A DNA stretch of 64,000 bases from positions 1-64,000 of the forward strand of contig NZ_RKQK01000002.1 in assembly GCF_003814915.1 (NCBI RefSeq). The letters are read 5' to 3'. The position numbers and the translations under genes are program-made. The notes under the pieces are model-generated. The model saw nothing but the letters and a program-made list of their open reading frames with translations. It did no database searches and was not told the DNA's origin. This DNA is from Pacificibacter maritimus (GTDB lineage Bacteria > Pseudomonadota > Alphaproteobacteria > Rhodobacterales > Rhodobacteraceae). Of this stretch, positions 28,801 through 37,387 are shown piece after piece; position 1 is the stretch's first letter, and each line of letters begins with the position of its first letter.

Positions 28801-28983
28801 ATGGCCAATCTGGCTAAAACGACCGTCTTTACGTCCGGCACTACGCCGAAAGAGACACCCCTTGATAAGACCACGCGCATTGTGCGACGCATTACTGAAG
28901 ACGAGGCAGAAGTACGACATCAGAAGACAGCTCGCCTGCGCAAAGCCCGGTTTGAAAGTGAGGCTGACACATCAGACACGTAG
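28801..28983 (+). CDS. Small charged protein
   Basis: 60 residues, starting MANLAKTTVF behind a strong RBS (aaggagacc). It is rich in Thr, Arg and Glu with a probable helix (RRITEDEAEVRHQKTARLRK). No recognised family. It sits between the Usp gene and the convergent SRAP gene; a link to stress response is only positional. Confidence 0.6.
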   Translation: MANLAKTTVFTSGTTPKETPLDKTTRIVRRITEDEAEVRHQKTARLRKARFESEADTSDT

Positions 28984-29175
28984 CTCAAAAGCTGACATTC
29001 GTGGACTGCGCAGCAAATGGAACAATGGGCTCTAACCTGCCGTTAGCTGCAATATGTTTCTGTGTCCGCTTTTTCACAAAACATCATCATAAGGATGGTA
29101 GATTTCCCATGATATGAGCATCACAAAATAAAACTTGGCCTGCTCATTTCGTAGACAGGTAAAATTTGGGCATGG

Positions 29176-29799
29176 TTATTCAGCGGTTTCAATGAGGCCA
29201 GTCCCTTCATCCATCAATCCAAATCGCTCAACGGGCCATGTCTTTAGGGCTGCCTCGATCCCGATATCCAAGTCCGCCGAACCCTCTAGCCATGCCTCAC
29301 GCTCTTCCGAATTCAGGATCACAGGCATTCGATTGTGAATCCCAGCCATCGCATCCGTTGCCGCGCGGGTCATAATGGTGCAGGTCCGCATATCATTCCA
29401 AATTGAGAACAGCCCAGCAAAATAGAAATTGGCATCGTTGCCCGCCGGAGCAAAAAAGTTGGGCCTACGATTTCCTTTGGGGCCTGTCCATTCATAGAAC
29501 CCACCAGCGGGGATCAAACACCGTCCATATCGCCATGCAGCGCGGAAGGTCGGCTTATCACGCGCCTCTTCGATCCGAGCATTGAACGTGGTTGCTTTCC
29601 ATTCCTTGGGATCATTTCCTTTGAACCAAGTCGGGATGAGCCCCCAACGCGCTGCGACACCTTCCAACGGCTGATCGGCGAATATCAAAATGGGGTTGGT
29701 AGGCTTTACGTTGAAGCGCCTCGGGATCGGATCGATCTTAATCTGCGACATATCAATCTCCGTATTTCGCAGATTGGGATCAACGAAACGTCCACACAT
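29176..29799 (-). CDS. yedK: SOS response-associated peptidase (SRAP/YedK)
   Basis: 207 residues of the HMCES/YedK family, which crosslinks covalently to abasic sites in single-stranded DNA through its N-terminal cysteine. Present: MCGRF start (Cys2 nucleophile), the Asn in TTFNARIEEA, the Glu in PAGGFYEWTG and the His in IHNRMPVIL. Length is normal. It is a stand-alone gene, leftward. Confidence 0.93.
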   Translation of the reverse strand: MCGRFVDPNLRNTEIDMSQIKIDPIPRRFNVKPTNPILIFADQPLEGVAARWGLIPTWFKGNDPKEWKATTFNARIEEARDKPTFRAAWRYGRCLIPAGGFYEWTGPKGNRRPNFFAPAGNDANFYFAGLFSIWNDMRTCTIMTRAATDAMAGIHNRMPVILNSEEREAWLEGSADLDIGIEAALKTWPVERFGLMDEGTGLIETAE

Positions 29800-30082
29800 T
29801 TTAAGCCCCTTAGAGAATTACACTATCCGCACAGGGTTACATCGAGACCAGTTCGAAGCAAACCTTTCTTCTCTTGGCTCGTCTTTGACTTGCATAAGAG
29901 CGAGAATTACGGGCAGTCATATAGCGCGGAAACCGGACCTTAGCTGCGGGTGTAAAGGGCGCGCCACCAATTGCCCCAAGCGGACCTTGGTGCGGTGAGT
30001 TCGATTTTGTCCCAACTCGTCCGGACGTGAGTACGCGAGTATCTGGTACACCTACGTCACTGAACTCGAAAAGGATTTAAAG

Positions 30083-30184
30083 ATGTCAAAAGGACAAGGA
30101 AACGGTGGCGGTTGGCCCAGCACAACAGGTAATCCAAGCGGCGGCGGTCGTTCTAACGGCGGTTCCGGAGGAAAAGGGAAGTAG
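30083..30184 (+). CDS. 33-residue glycine-rich microprotein
   Basis: ATG 30083 follows aaaagga; the frame encodes MSKGQGNGGGWPSTTGNPSG and then more Gly/Ser, ending GGKGK. The core GGGWPSTTGNPSGGG resembles a short protein family I recall from many proteobacteria, whose function is not known. A perfect 11-base hairpin follows 22 bases after the stop, so it forms a complete small transcription unit. No membrane segment or signal. Composition suggests a disordered peptide. Confidence 0.75.
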   Translation: MSKGQGNGGGWPSTTGNPSGGGRSNGGSGGKGK

Positions 30185-30206
30185 TTCAAACCAGCTATAG
30201 AAAATA

Positions 30207-30237
30207 GAAACGGCGACTGGAAATTGGTCGCCGTTTC
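30207..30237. terminator. Strong hairpin after the microprotein gene
   Basis: gaaacggcgac (30207-30217) pairs perfectly with gtcgccgtttc (30227-30237). T-rich bases flank it on the minus strand too, so it may serve the convergent gene as well. Confidence 0.75.
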
Positions 30238-31367
30238 TTAAATGCATGCCCATTCGGCCAATTTGGGCCAACATGCCAACCCGGCATCAAATGCGGCATC
30301 AATATCTGCTGAAGGGTACTTTTGCCGAATATCCGATAAAGCTACTGCGCGAGCATATTGCAACAGACCTAGAATTTGGCCATGCACAAGTAATATGGAG
30401 CCAAAGTCTTCTGCTAAGGTATGTTTATTAGGCTGATCATTCCAGTGGCACTTTAGAGTCTCAGTAAAATATCTTGTGTGGCGCTCAACAACGCGGTTGG
30501 TAAGCCTCTTTTTTCCCCTTACAATTGCACTCAGTTCTTCGGACAGCGCCTCCAACGGGCCGCCATCGGGTTCACCGCTTACAAGGAAGGCTGCGACGGC
30601 CTTATACGTTGCCAACTGACCCAATTGTGTTTCTTCCACGGTGTGCATTGATTTTGCAAACCTATTGAGTTCCTGAAACCAAACTTTTCCAAGATCCTCA
30701 TAACTATTTGGAATGTAGTGACCAATGTCCGCAAGTCTCCAACCGCTTTGGCTCGCAATCAGTGCAAGCACCCAGAGAAACAAAACAACATCGCAAGACA
30801 CAAGGCGTTCAACCCGTGCTTCCTTTGACTCATCACGTTGACGCAAAGCTCGCAGCCCGAGGTGCACCCACGGCATCCGGAAAAGATCATCATTTGTCGC
30901 TTTGCTCTGCCGTGCCTTAATCGCAATTTCTTCTGCGTGATCTATGAGGTCTAACGTTCCTTCGATATTCTGGTGAGGGGCGTCCCCCTCATCCCTCTGC
31001 AATAACAGGCCCACACTTGTTGCGATGTAACCCCGTTCGGCTTCCGCACAAAGGCGCGTTCTTAATTCGCGTTCTTGTTGTGGTCTCCACTGTGTTTTGC
31101 GTGATATCGCTGAATCTCAATGTTTAGACGGCCTTCGGACTGTAGTCCGCTCACCCCATATCGCTGGATACGCCGAGCCAACGCGCGGTATAGGCGAGAT
31201 TGCTCCCTATCAGTATCTTTTCGGGCCCCAAGCAAGTCGGACGCACTGATTTCGCCCAAGCTAACATCTGACTGTTTGCTCGAAACATATTTATGAAAGA
31301 TTTTGTTATAAGGTGGAAAGATGAACAAGGGGACAAGCAACCTCAACTCACTGCCGACCCTTCTCAA
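30238..31367 (-). pseudogene. Unknown cytoplasmic protein, frameshifted
   Basis: Two adjoining minus-strand frames appear to be one gene. The first (from about 31290) reads SLGEISASDLLGARKDTDRE and YGVSGLQSEGRLNIEIQRYH. The second reads WRPQQERELRTRLCAEAERG and then an open 258-codon stretch rich in Leu and charged residues (NSYEDLGKVWFQELNRFAKS) ending at 30238. The switch lies near 31070-31100, where one or two bases would join them. No known family is recognised. The downstream part could still be made from a GTG at 31014. Alternative: two overlapping genes. Confidence 0.5.
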
Positions 31368-31848
31368 AAGCCGATGTATTTCACTGTCAGTAAAAGAGAT
31401 GCAGAATTATGCCAAAGCCTAGTGTTTGGCAATCATTTACCACAATTGAATGAGGGCTAGCAAACATAAAGCTAACTACAAAGTGTGCGAATAGAACGGA
31501 AAACTTGTCCACACTGCCGACCTCGAGGGGTAGAATTGCCGCACATGGCATGAATGTCTGCTCTCGGGAAGCTGCATTCGCTGCGACGTCTACCACGGCG
31601 GCTATGAGATTGTGTGTGACAAAATCCAATCACAGACCGTCAAAGAACTGGCTTTTGCTCACCCGTCTCAACTGAAATGTAACGTAAAATACCGGGGAAC
31701 TGATGTTGCTTCGGTCTGTCGTGGGTTTGAGCGAACTGTAAACCTACAAGTTCCTATAGGTTGTTCAAATTTCGAGATCGTAGAGAGTTTTTCCAATCTT
31801 GAACGACCCCGTTTGTGATTCGAACAGTATAAATTAGGAGACACAGTC
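31368..31848. other. Stretch without a supported gene
   Basis: About 480 bases upstream of the lipoprotein gene. Holds a copy of the gggaagctgcatt element (31566-31584) and presumably the lipoprotein promoter. No frame has a domain or good start. Confidence 0.5.
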
Positions 31849-32397
31849 ATGAAACTTTACACTATGGCAACCTTGGCTGCGGCTACATTGCCACTGGCCG
31901 CCTGTCTGGGAAGCGGAGACACTGAACTTCCGGATAACTATGAAGAAGCGATTTCGCTGTATGAGGCCGTAGAGAACGAAGAACTTGAAGAAGCGTCCGA
32001 AGAACTGATGAGCGGGACCGCTACTCTTTCCGGCGCAATCGCTATTTCTGATCTCGGAGAGGATGAAGATCTGGAAGCGATTGGCGAGTTGACCCTGACC
32101 GCAAATTTCACAACCGATGAAGTGATTGGGACAGCAGATAATTTTGCACTCTATGAAGAAGACTCATCTGAAGTTGAGGCTTCGCTGACGGGATCATTGG
32201 ATGTCGAGGGTGACATTTCTGGCACTTCGATGACGGCTGATCTTGAGGGCACTTTGACTGATAACGAGGACCATGATGTTGCCTTGACCATGGATGGCAC
32301 TTTTTATGATGCTGATGGCGCACTTGCCGTTGTTGGTGACGTTGAGGGTTTGATCGACGACGAATACGTCGAGGGCGGCTTTGCTGCGATCGAATAG
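31849..32397 (+). CDS. Acidic lipoprotein, probable Slam substrate
   Basis: 182 residues with a lipoprotein signal; the lipobox is LAAC at residues 16-19 (PLAACLGSGD). RBS taggag precedes the ATG. The mature part is strongly acidic. After about residue 55 it has the repetitive GT(A/L)xLSG/SLDVEGDISG pattern of a small beta barrel, and it ends with GTFYDADGALAVVGDVEG and GGFAAIE, like the TbpB-type barrel domain of Slam-dependent surface lipoproteins. It lies 70 bases before a Slam-like gene. Surface display and ligand are inferred; no ligand can be named. Confidence 0.8.
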   Translation: MKLYTMATLAAATLPLAACLGSGDTELPDNYEEAISLYEAVENEELEEASEELMSGTATLSGAIAISDLGEDEDLEAIGELTLTANFTTDEVIGTADNFALYEEDSSEVEASLTGSLDVEGDISGTSMTADLEGTLTDNEDHDVALTMDGTFYDADGALAVVGDVEGLIDDEYVEGGFAAIE

Positions 32398-32429
32398 TAA
32401 GCCCTGTGTAACAAGTGAATGTGTTCAAG

Positions 32430-32453
32430 GTGCTGCGGGGAAACTCGCAGCAC
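32430..32453 (+). promoter_or_regulatory. Hairpin between lipoprotein and Slam-like genes
   Basis: gtgctgcg (32430-32437) pairs with cgcagcac (32446-32453), loop of eight, no T run. It could stabilise the lipoprotein mRNA or attenuate transcription into the outer-membrane partner. Confidence 0.6.
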
Positions 32454-32466
32454 ACTCCTGTGTAAC

Positions 32467-33720
32467 ATGAGAGCGATGTGGCCTATGAGGCATCCTTTTC
32501 ACTTACGGCAGATATGTGCCGCGATATTGCTTTACATGAGCATCGCAAGCGGCGCGCAGGCAGAGAGTACGCTCTCTCCCCGTGAGGCCTATGTTACACT
32601 TATGCAACTTGGGCAGGTGGCACTGAGCAAGGATGCACCGAAAGAGGCGATCGTTTATTTTTCCAAAGCCCACAGGATCGCCCCTTCAGATTTGCGTGCG
32701 CAACTGTCTTTGGCCGAAGCCTTTGCACGCAGCGGTCAGGTCCGCAGAGCTGAAGCCTTTGTGCAGTATCTGCTCAAGCGCCCTGAATATGGTCGGTATG
32801 AAACACAGTATTTGGCGGCGTTGGCAAAACTTCAGGCCCGATATCCTTTGGTTGCCTCGGCCAGTTTTGCAGCCTTGCCAAGCACGAATATCAGGAACAC
32901 TTCATCACAGACCGTTTTTGATACGCTCATTGGGCGTTTTGAAATCGATGACGGAGGCGAAGAAACATCTGGCATTGGGCTCGAAGTGGGTCTGCATGGC
33001 AGCTATCGTCATCCGATTGCCGATGGTCTGACTTTTGAAATAGGAACAACCTTCAACCGAATATGGTATGACGCATCCGAACTGAGATATTGGCGCGGAC
33101 GTGTGACAACAGATGTCAAAAAAGTCGATGCTCATGGCAGTATCCTCGGCGGCCTGCATTTTGATCGCACCTATTATGCTGAGGCTGAGGGCAATAGCTC
33201 TGATCGCATTGCAACGGGCCTGCATGGGCAGTGGTCTCGGTCTTTCACTGGGAATACTCAGTTCACCTTTAGCGGCGTCGCAGAGTATCGCGATTATTTG
33301 GACAAAGACAGCCTGTCTGGCCCTTTTGCCTCGTTGCATTTGGGGTGGAACAAAAGACTTGAAACAGGTGCTACAATTCACCTTGGTGGCACCGTTGAGC
33401 GCTCGAAGCCCTCTTTAGACTATCACGGGTATTGGGGGGGCACTTTGCGGGGGGGCTATGAAACAGATATCACCGACACGTTGCGCGCCGGTTTAAACCT
33501 AAGTGCAGCAGTGAGGTGGTATGATACTGATTTCGCCGCAGTAGATTATCCGCGTCACGATGAAATCTATCGGCTTGGCTTTTCCGTGTCCTATAGTCGG
33601 ATCAAAATCATGGGAGGGACACCGAAACTGTCCTGTGGCTACAAAATCCAGAATTCAAACATTTCGCTCTACCAGTCGACGTCGACCGACTGCAGGATAG
33701 GATGGTCCTATCAATTCTGA
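32467..33720 (+). CDS. Slam-like outer-membrane protein (DUF560)
   Basis: 417 residues from ATG 32467. A signal peptide (about 1-33, ending SGAQA) precedes a TPR-like helical region (about 35-130: SPREAYVTLMQLGQVALSKD and AIVYFSKAHRIAPSDLRAQL). The C-terminal 280 residues show alternating beta strands and end in WSYQF with a terminal Phe, as in a DUF560 outer-membrane barrel. This is the architecture of surface lipoprotein assembly modulators, which move lipoproteins to the cell surface. The adjacent lipoprotein is the natural client. The RBS is weak, possibly lowering expression relative to the client. Confidence 0.83.
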   Translation: MRAMWPMRHPFHLRQICAAILLYMSIASGAQAESTLSPREAYVTLMQLGQVALSKDAPKEAIVYFSKAHRIAPSDLRAQLSLAEAFARSGQVRRAEAFVQYLLKRPEYGRYETQYLAALAKLQARYPLVASASFAALPSTNIRNTSSQTVFDTLIGRFEIDDGGEETSGIGLEVGLHGSYRHPIADGLTFEIGTTFNRIWYDASELRYWRGRVTTDVKKVDAHGSILGGLHFDRTYYAEAEGNSSDRIATGLHGQWSRSFTGNTQFTFSGVAEYRDYLDKDSLSGPFASLHLGWNKRLETGATIHLGGTVERSKPSLDYHGYWGGTLRGGYETDITDTLRAGLNLSAAVRWYDTDFAAVDYPRHDEIYRLGFSVSYSRIKIMGGTPKLSCGYKIQNSNISLYQSTSTDCRIGWSYQF

Positions 33721-33742
33721 AAAACTGTTCAAGGGCTAAGGG

Positions 33743-34150
33743 TTACGATGCCATGTGACTCAAGTCGTCGGTGTTGGTTACTTGTTTGATCAAGGGCTTG
33801 AAATGCTGCGTCGAAACCAGATGTCCAGCGTTTTCAATCGCATGAAAACTGGCATCCGGTAAGGTGTGCGCAATCGTCTCAATGTCATGAATAGGACTGA
33901 TCTGGTCTTCTATGCCATGAATGAACGTTACCTGACAGGTTATCTTCTTAAGATCGCCAAGCTAGTTGCGTTGCAGATTGGTGAGCTCGTCAACCGAGAC
34001 AAGGGTGGCATGGTTCGCGATCAGGCGTAGCCACTCCAACAGATGTTGTTTTTGAAAAGAATATCCAGACTGGCCGTCTCTGCCACAGATTTCCGGTACA
34101 TATGCAGCAACCCCTTTGGGGCCAGAACAGGAACGTGGCTGATCGCGCCT
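33743..34150 (-). pseudogene. Alpha/beta hydrolase remnant
   Basis: The minus-strand frame ending at 33743 gives a hydrolase C-terminus: CQVTFIHGIEDQISPIHD and IENAGHLVSTQHFKPLI, with the family's late Asp and His. Upstream in the same frame is LLEWLRLIANHATLVSVDEL, interrupted by TAG at 33964-33962, and a frame change near 34060. The N-terminal half with the nucleophile is missing and overlaps a LuxR remnant on the other strand. Confidence 0.65.
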
Positions 34151-34662
34151 ATTTCGATCTCGATGTTGAAAGGCGGATCATTTCTCGCAATGGTGTGGCA
34201 ACACAATTTTTGAACATGAACCTTCAATATGTCAGAGCTGACGGCGCAGAGTTTTTTCACGTAAATCCGGCTCAATCCTTTACCGATGCCTTGCGTGCCA
34301 CATGTGACCGTTTTCGCCCTGTTTCTACGATACTCATACTCATATCATACGAAGAGGCTAAGCCTTCGGTTCTCCAACTCAATGTTCTGCCGCTTCTCCC
34401 CGGTTTGGTGCGTATCGTTTTGTTCTGGATGCGCGCGAATATTGAAATGCTTGATATCTCAGCTCCCGAACTTTCTGTTCGAGAACGCGCTGCTCTAAAC
34501 CTGTTTGCCGCAGGCTTGCGACGAGATAGAGTTGCACATGAACTGAACATTTCGCTGCCGACAGTCGATATGCACAGCCGTAACCTGCGCCGAAAGCTGT
34601 GGGCGCGAACGACACCCGAAGCGGTTGAAATTGCCGGCAATATGCAGATTCTTCAAACCTGA
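34102..34662 (+). pseudogene. LuxR-type regulator, 5'-truncated
   Basis: Only the C-terminal half of a LuxR-type regulator is recognisable: a short linker, DLDVERRIISRNGVATQFL, and a helix-turn-helix SVRERAALNLFAAGLRRDRV ... SLPTVDMHSRNLRRKL. It aligns with the intact regulator at 34841-35932 (LRRDQL, MHS/LHSANLRRKLGA). The start overlaps the hydrolase remnant on the other strand and no sensor domain is present. It is probably non-functional, though a free DNA-binding domain could still be made. Confidence 0.6.
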
Positions 34663-34840
34663 ATTGAGAAGCAGTCGCCGCCACTTATATTCAGTGGACC
34701 CGAGTATGAAAGCTGCAGTCATTGCCTAAAACGGCCTTGAAACTGCAAAGCGCGAGTGTCGACTCTGAGCCGTTCGCAGCATCGAGCAGAGCGCAAGCAC
34801 AGTTATCGCCTTTGCCCAGCGCTCCACGGCCCCTTTGGCA

Positions 34841-35932
34841 TCAGACGAGGCCGTGCTTTAAGGCGATGGCAACTGCCTCCGCGATGGTTCGCGCTCCCAG
34901 CTTTCTTCGTAGGTTCGCACTGTGCAAATCAATCGTCGGCATCGCCAGATTGAGGTCGTGGCCCAACTGGTCGCGCCTGAGCCCCCGGATAAAGCCATGT
35001 AGGACATCGCGCTCACGAGGCGTAAGCAGTATTTTTTCTTGCGGAGAGTCAAAAAAATTCTGCAGTCCATCGGCGCATTCGGTCGTTGCAATAACCAGCA
35101 CCTTACGCCCGCCCTCGGTTCTTGGCAGGAAATTGAGCCGCAGTTTCGGAATGATGCGCCCGTCAGTCGCGCGCGTCTGAGCAAGGTCCATCGCGCTGCC
35201 CTCACTTTTGCGGGCCCCTGTGGCTTTTGCTGCGGCAAAGTGAAAGGCGTTTTTTCCGGTGCCACGAACCTTGAGCGTGCGCTTGGAATCGATGGCAAGA
35301 AGCGGATGCAGCTTGAAGAGTCGTTCAGCTTTCCCATTCATCCGAAGAAGGCGACCCTGCCGATCAAGTTCGAAGATCGGTGCATCATCAAGCAAGCTGC
35401 GATCCACTGCTGCAATTTTACGAATGCTGGCGCGGTGCAATTCGCGCCGGATTTCATGGAGCCGTCCCAGATCTTCGACATGGCGATTTATCAAGCCGAT
35501 TTCGGTATCCGTGAAATCACCGGCAGTCTTGCCTTTGTGAAAGGCCGTAGCGACCCGACCGTCGCGCGTGCTTTGCATTAGGCCGAGGCACCAATACCGA
35601 TCAAGCCGGTTTTTCTGAATGAACTCGCTATACATTTCGCTTTTTTCGAGTTCTTGCGGGGAGACATAGTTCGACAGCCGAAACGCGCCCATTCCGATCT
35701 TGTCATCCGTGCCATGCGCTAACCAGGGATCATGCCCTTCAAATGAATTGTAATCGAGATTGGCTTCCGCCTGAGTTCCGGCTGCGATTTCGCGATAATC
35801 CCCCGGATGGAGCCATATGAATATCGTCGAAGGCACGTCGATTTCGCGCGCCAGTCGATTGGGCAGAGTGTTGAACAACTCGTCATCCAGAGCTGCTTCG
35901 TAAATGTCGTGATGCGATAGGGATTCAGGCAC
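34841..35932 (-). CDS. LuxR-family transcriptional regulator
   Basis: 363 residues, apparently intact. The N-terminal 170 residues resemble a GAF/PAS-like sensor (IFIWLHPGDYREIAAGTQAE, FTDTEIGLINRHVEDLGRL). A second region, FELDRQGRLLRMNGKAERLF, resembles PAS. The C-terminal LuxR helix-turn-helix is LTPRERDVLHGFIRGLRRDQ ... MPTIDLHSANLRRKLGARTI. No receiver domain and no acyl-homoserine-lactone synthase are present, so the signal is unknown. It is flanked by two degraded relatives. Confidence 0.8.
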   Translation of the reverse strand: MPESLSHHDIYEAALDDELFNTLPNRLAREIDVPSTIFIWLHPGDYREIAAGTQAEANLDYNSFEGHDPWLAHGTDDKIGMGAFRLSNYVSPQELEKSEMYSEFIQKNRLDRYWCLGLMQSTRDGRVATAFHKGKTAGDFTDTEIGLINRHVEDLGRLHEIRRELHRASIRKIAAVDRSLLDDAPIFELDRQGRLLRMNGKAERLFKLHPLLAIDSKRTLKVRGTGKNAFHFAAAKATGARKSEGSAMDLAQTRATDGRIIPKLRLNFLPRTEGGRKVLVIATTECADGLQNFFDSPQEKILLTPRERDVLHGFIRGLRRDQLGHDLNLAMPTIDLHSANLRRKLGARTIAEAVAIALKHGLV

Positions 35933-36329
35933 TAGATGAATCTACTCTGTTGCACGATTTCTGGCTAAGCGTTGGCTCGGTAAATCGCCTTGTTCCGATA
36001 GGAAGACCGTTTCGAAACCAAAGCCAAATCTTCTAGCCGGTCGATTAATACGTCCGACAGTAGATCGTCGGGGATGCGGTGAAACTGGACAAATGAAACT
36101 TGTTAAGCTGTTGCTAAAATGCCCGATTCCCGTCAAAAATCAAGCTTTAGTGGCAGAGCGCAATCGACGGAATTGGTTGTATAAAGCGCGATATTCGAGC
36201 GGGTGCGTGGTGCAACTGATCTTCGGCGATCGCCGCGTGGTTTTCATCTTTCGCAACGCCACACTCAAGCCAAAGCTCGCTGAACGTTCTTGATGGAGTT
36301 CACCAACGATCGTCGGGGTATCAATATCT
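35933..36329. other. Stretch without a supported gene
   Basis: About 400 bases between the intact LuxR gene and the third LuxR remnant. It may hold their promoters or the lost 5' part of the remnant. Short frames here have no recognisable domain. Confidence 0.45.
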
Positions 36330-36716
36330 TTGCATCGTTTTCTAGAGCTGAGAGAGATCCATGCGGAGCCCTTCAAGCTAAGCTTGCGCATATCCGAATC
36401 GAAATTTGGCACTGCTGTAAAGATAATAATCGAAGGCATTTCAGCCGCCTTCGACAAGCCGCGCGACAGCATTCATCTTATGCCTATTGAGCGGAATTTT
36501 TTGCACGGGCTGAGACGTTTCCGCAGATGTGAACAACTGGCCTATATTCTTGGCATCACGGTGCCGAAGGTTTATTTACAAAGCGGTAATCTGCGCCGCA
36601 AGAACGGCGCAAACACGATGTTAGAAGTGATTTCGACCGCCTACAGGGCTTGTCTGAAGTTTGCGTCTCTAGGTGGCGTAGTAGGACTCAACATTTGCTC
36701 GAGACACGATCGATGA
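36330..36716 (+). pseudogene. Third LuxR-type regulator, truncated
   Basis: The frame keeps a helix-turn-helix related to the intact regulator: MPIERNFLHGLRRFRRCEQL and VPKVYLQSGNLRRKNGANTM. The RER/LHG and NLRRK blocks match, but several conserved positions are changed and no sensor domain remains. It overlaps the start of the leftward secreted-protein frame. Confidence 0.55.
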
Positions 36717-37011
36717 CCCATTTGACGCTGTGGTCATAAGACCGAAAGGAGTTAGGCGTCTGGAAAAATTCGCAGCGTCCTATGCGCCCGACGTAATAAG
36801 GATCTCCGAGTGCGTCGGGCGTCACAAGATCTGCCACTCGTTCATCGGTCTCCTCCGCGACCTGTAGGCATTGAACTGGGCCACAGCCCAGCCAGTTGCC
36901 GCTGCGTGCCTTATAAAGCACAACCACACCCTTGCTGTGGTCCAAAGTGAACGCCGAGGCCTCAGTTGCCATCAAGCATGCCGAAAGAGAAATCATAATT
37001 CAAAAGCGCAT
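36688..37011 (-). pseudogene. Small secreted protein with stop at codon 4
   Basis: A strong RBS (AGGAG) precedes ATG 37011. The frame reads ATG CGC TTT then TGA (37002-37000), and continues as IMISLSACLMATEASA, which together would be a normal signal peptide (MRF-x-IMISLSAC...). The mature part, about 85 residues, has paired cysteines (LGCGPVQCLQ, RIGRCEFFQ) and no known family. A restart at ATG 36996 would give a 102-residue form with a weakened signal but no RBS. Probably inactive, less certainly. Confidence 0.5.
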
Positions 37012-37387
37012 TGCGGTGCATCTCCTGAAAGTTTTGCCTCAATATCCTGATGAGGCGGGTGCGGGTCCGGAACCTATGATTTCTGATAGGTTCGCACGCC
37101 CTTGTAGTCAGTCAATCACCTGTCAAAAAGCTCTTATGACATGTAACATTCCCTGAAATGGGAATAAGCCGCCGTTTTCGAAAATTTGTAACGCCGCACC
37201 GCCACTACGCTAGACCTAATTTCCAGAAAGTTCTGGGAAAACCAACAATGTCAGCATTCGGGAAGCTGCATTGCAGCTTTAAATCGGCCAGCCAATTACC
37301 GCAATGGGCCGAGAGCCACTCTTGAGGGATGGCTTTTTGAAAAAGGGGTTGGGAACCCACACACGTGCAACAAGATGTATCTAGCGG
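37012..37387. other. Non-coding stretch at the integrase 3' side
   Basis: Holds gggaagctgcattgcagc at 37260-37277, a short palindromic element also seen in altered form at 27467-27485 and 31566-31584. No gene recognised. Confidence 0.5.

Noticed and set aside
34704-34730. MKAAVIA-like start of a zinc alcohol dehydrogenase
   Set aside because: A stop follows at codon 8 and no further dehydrogenase sequence is seen; may be chance.
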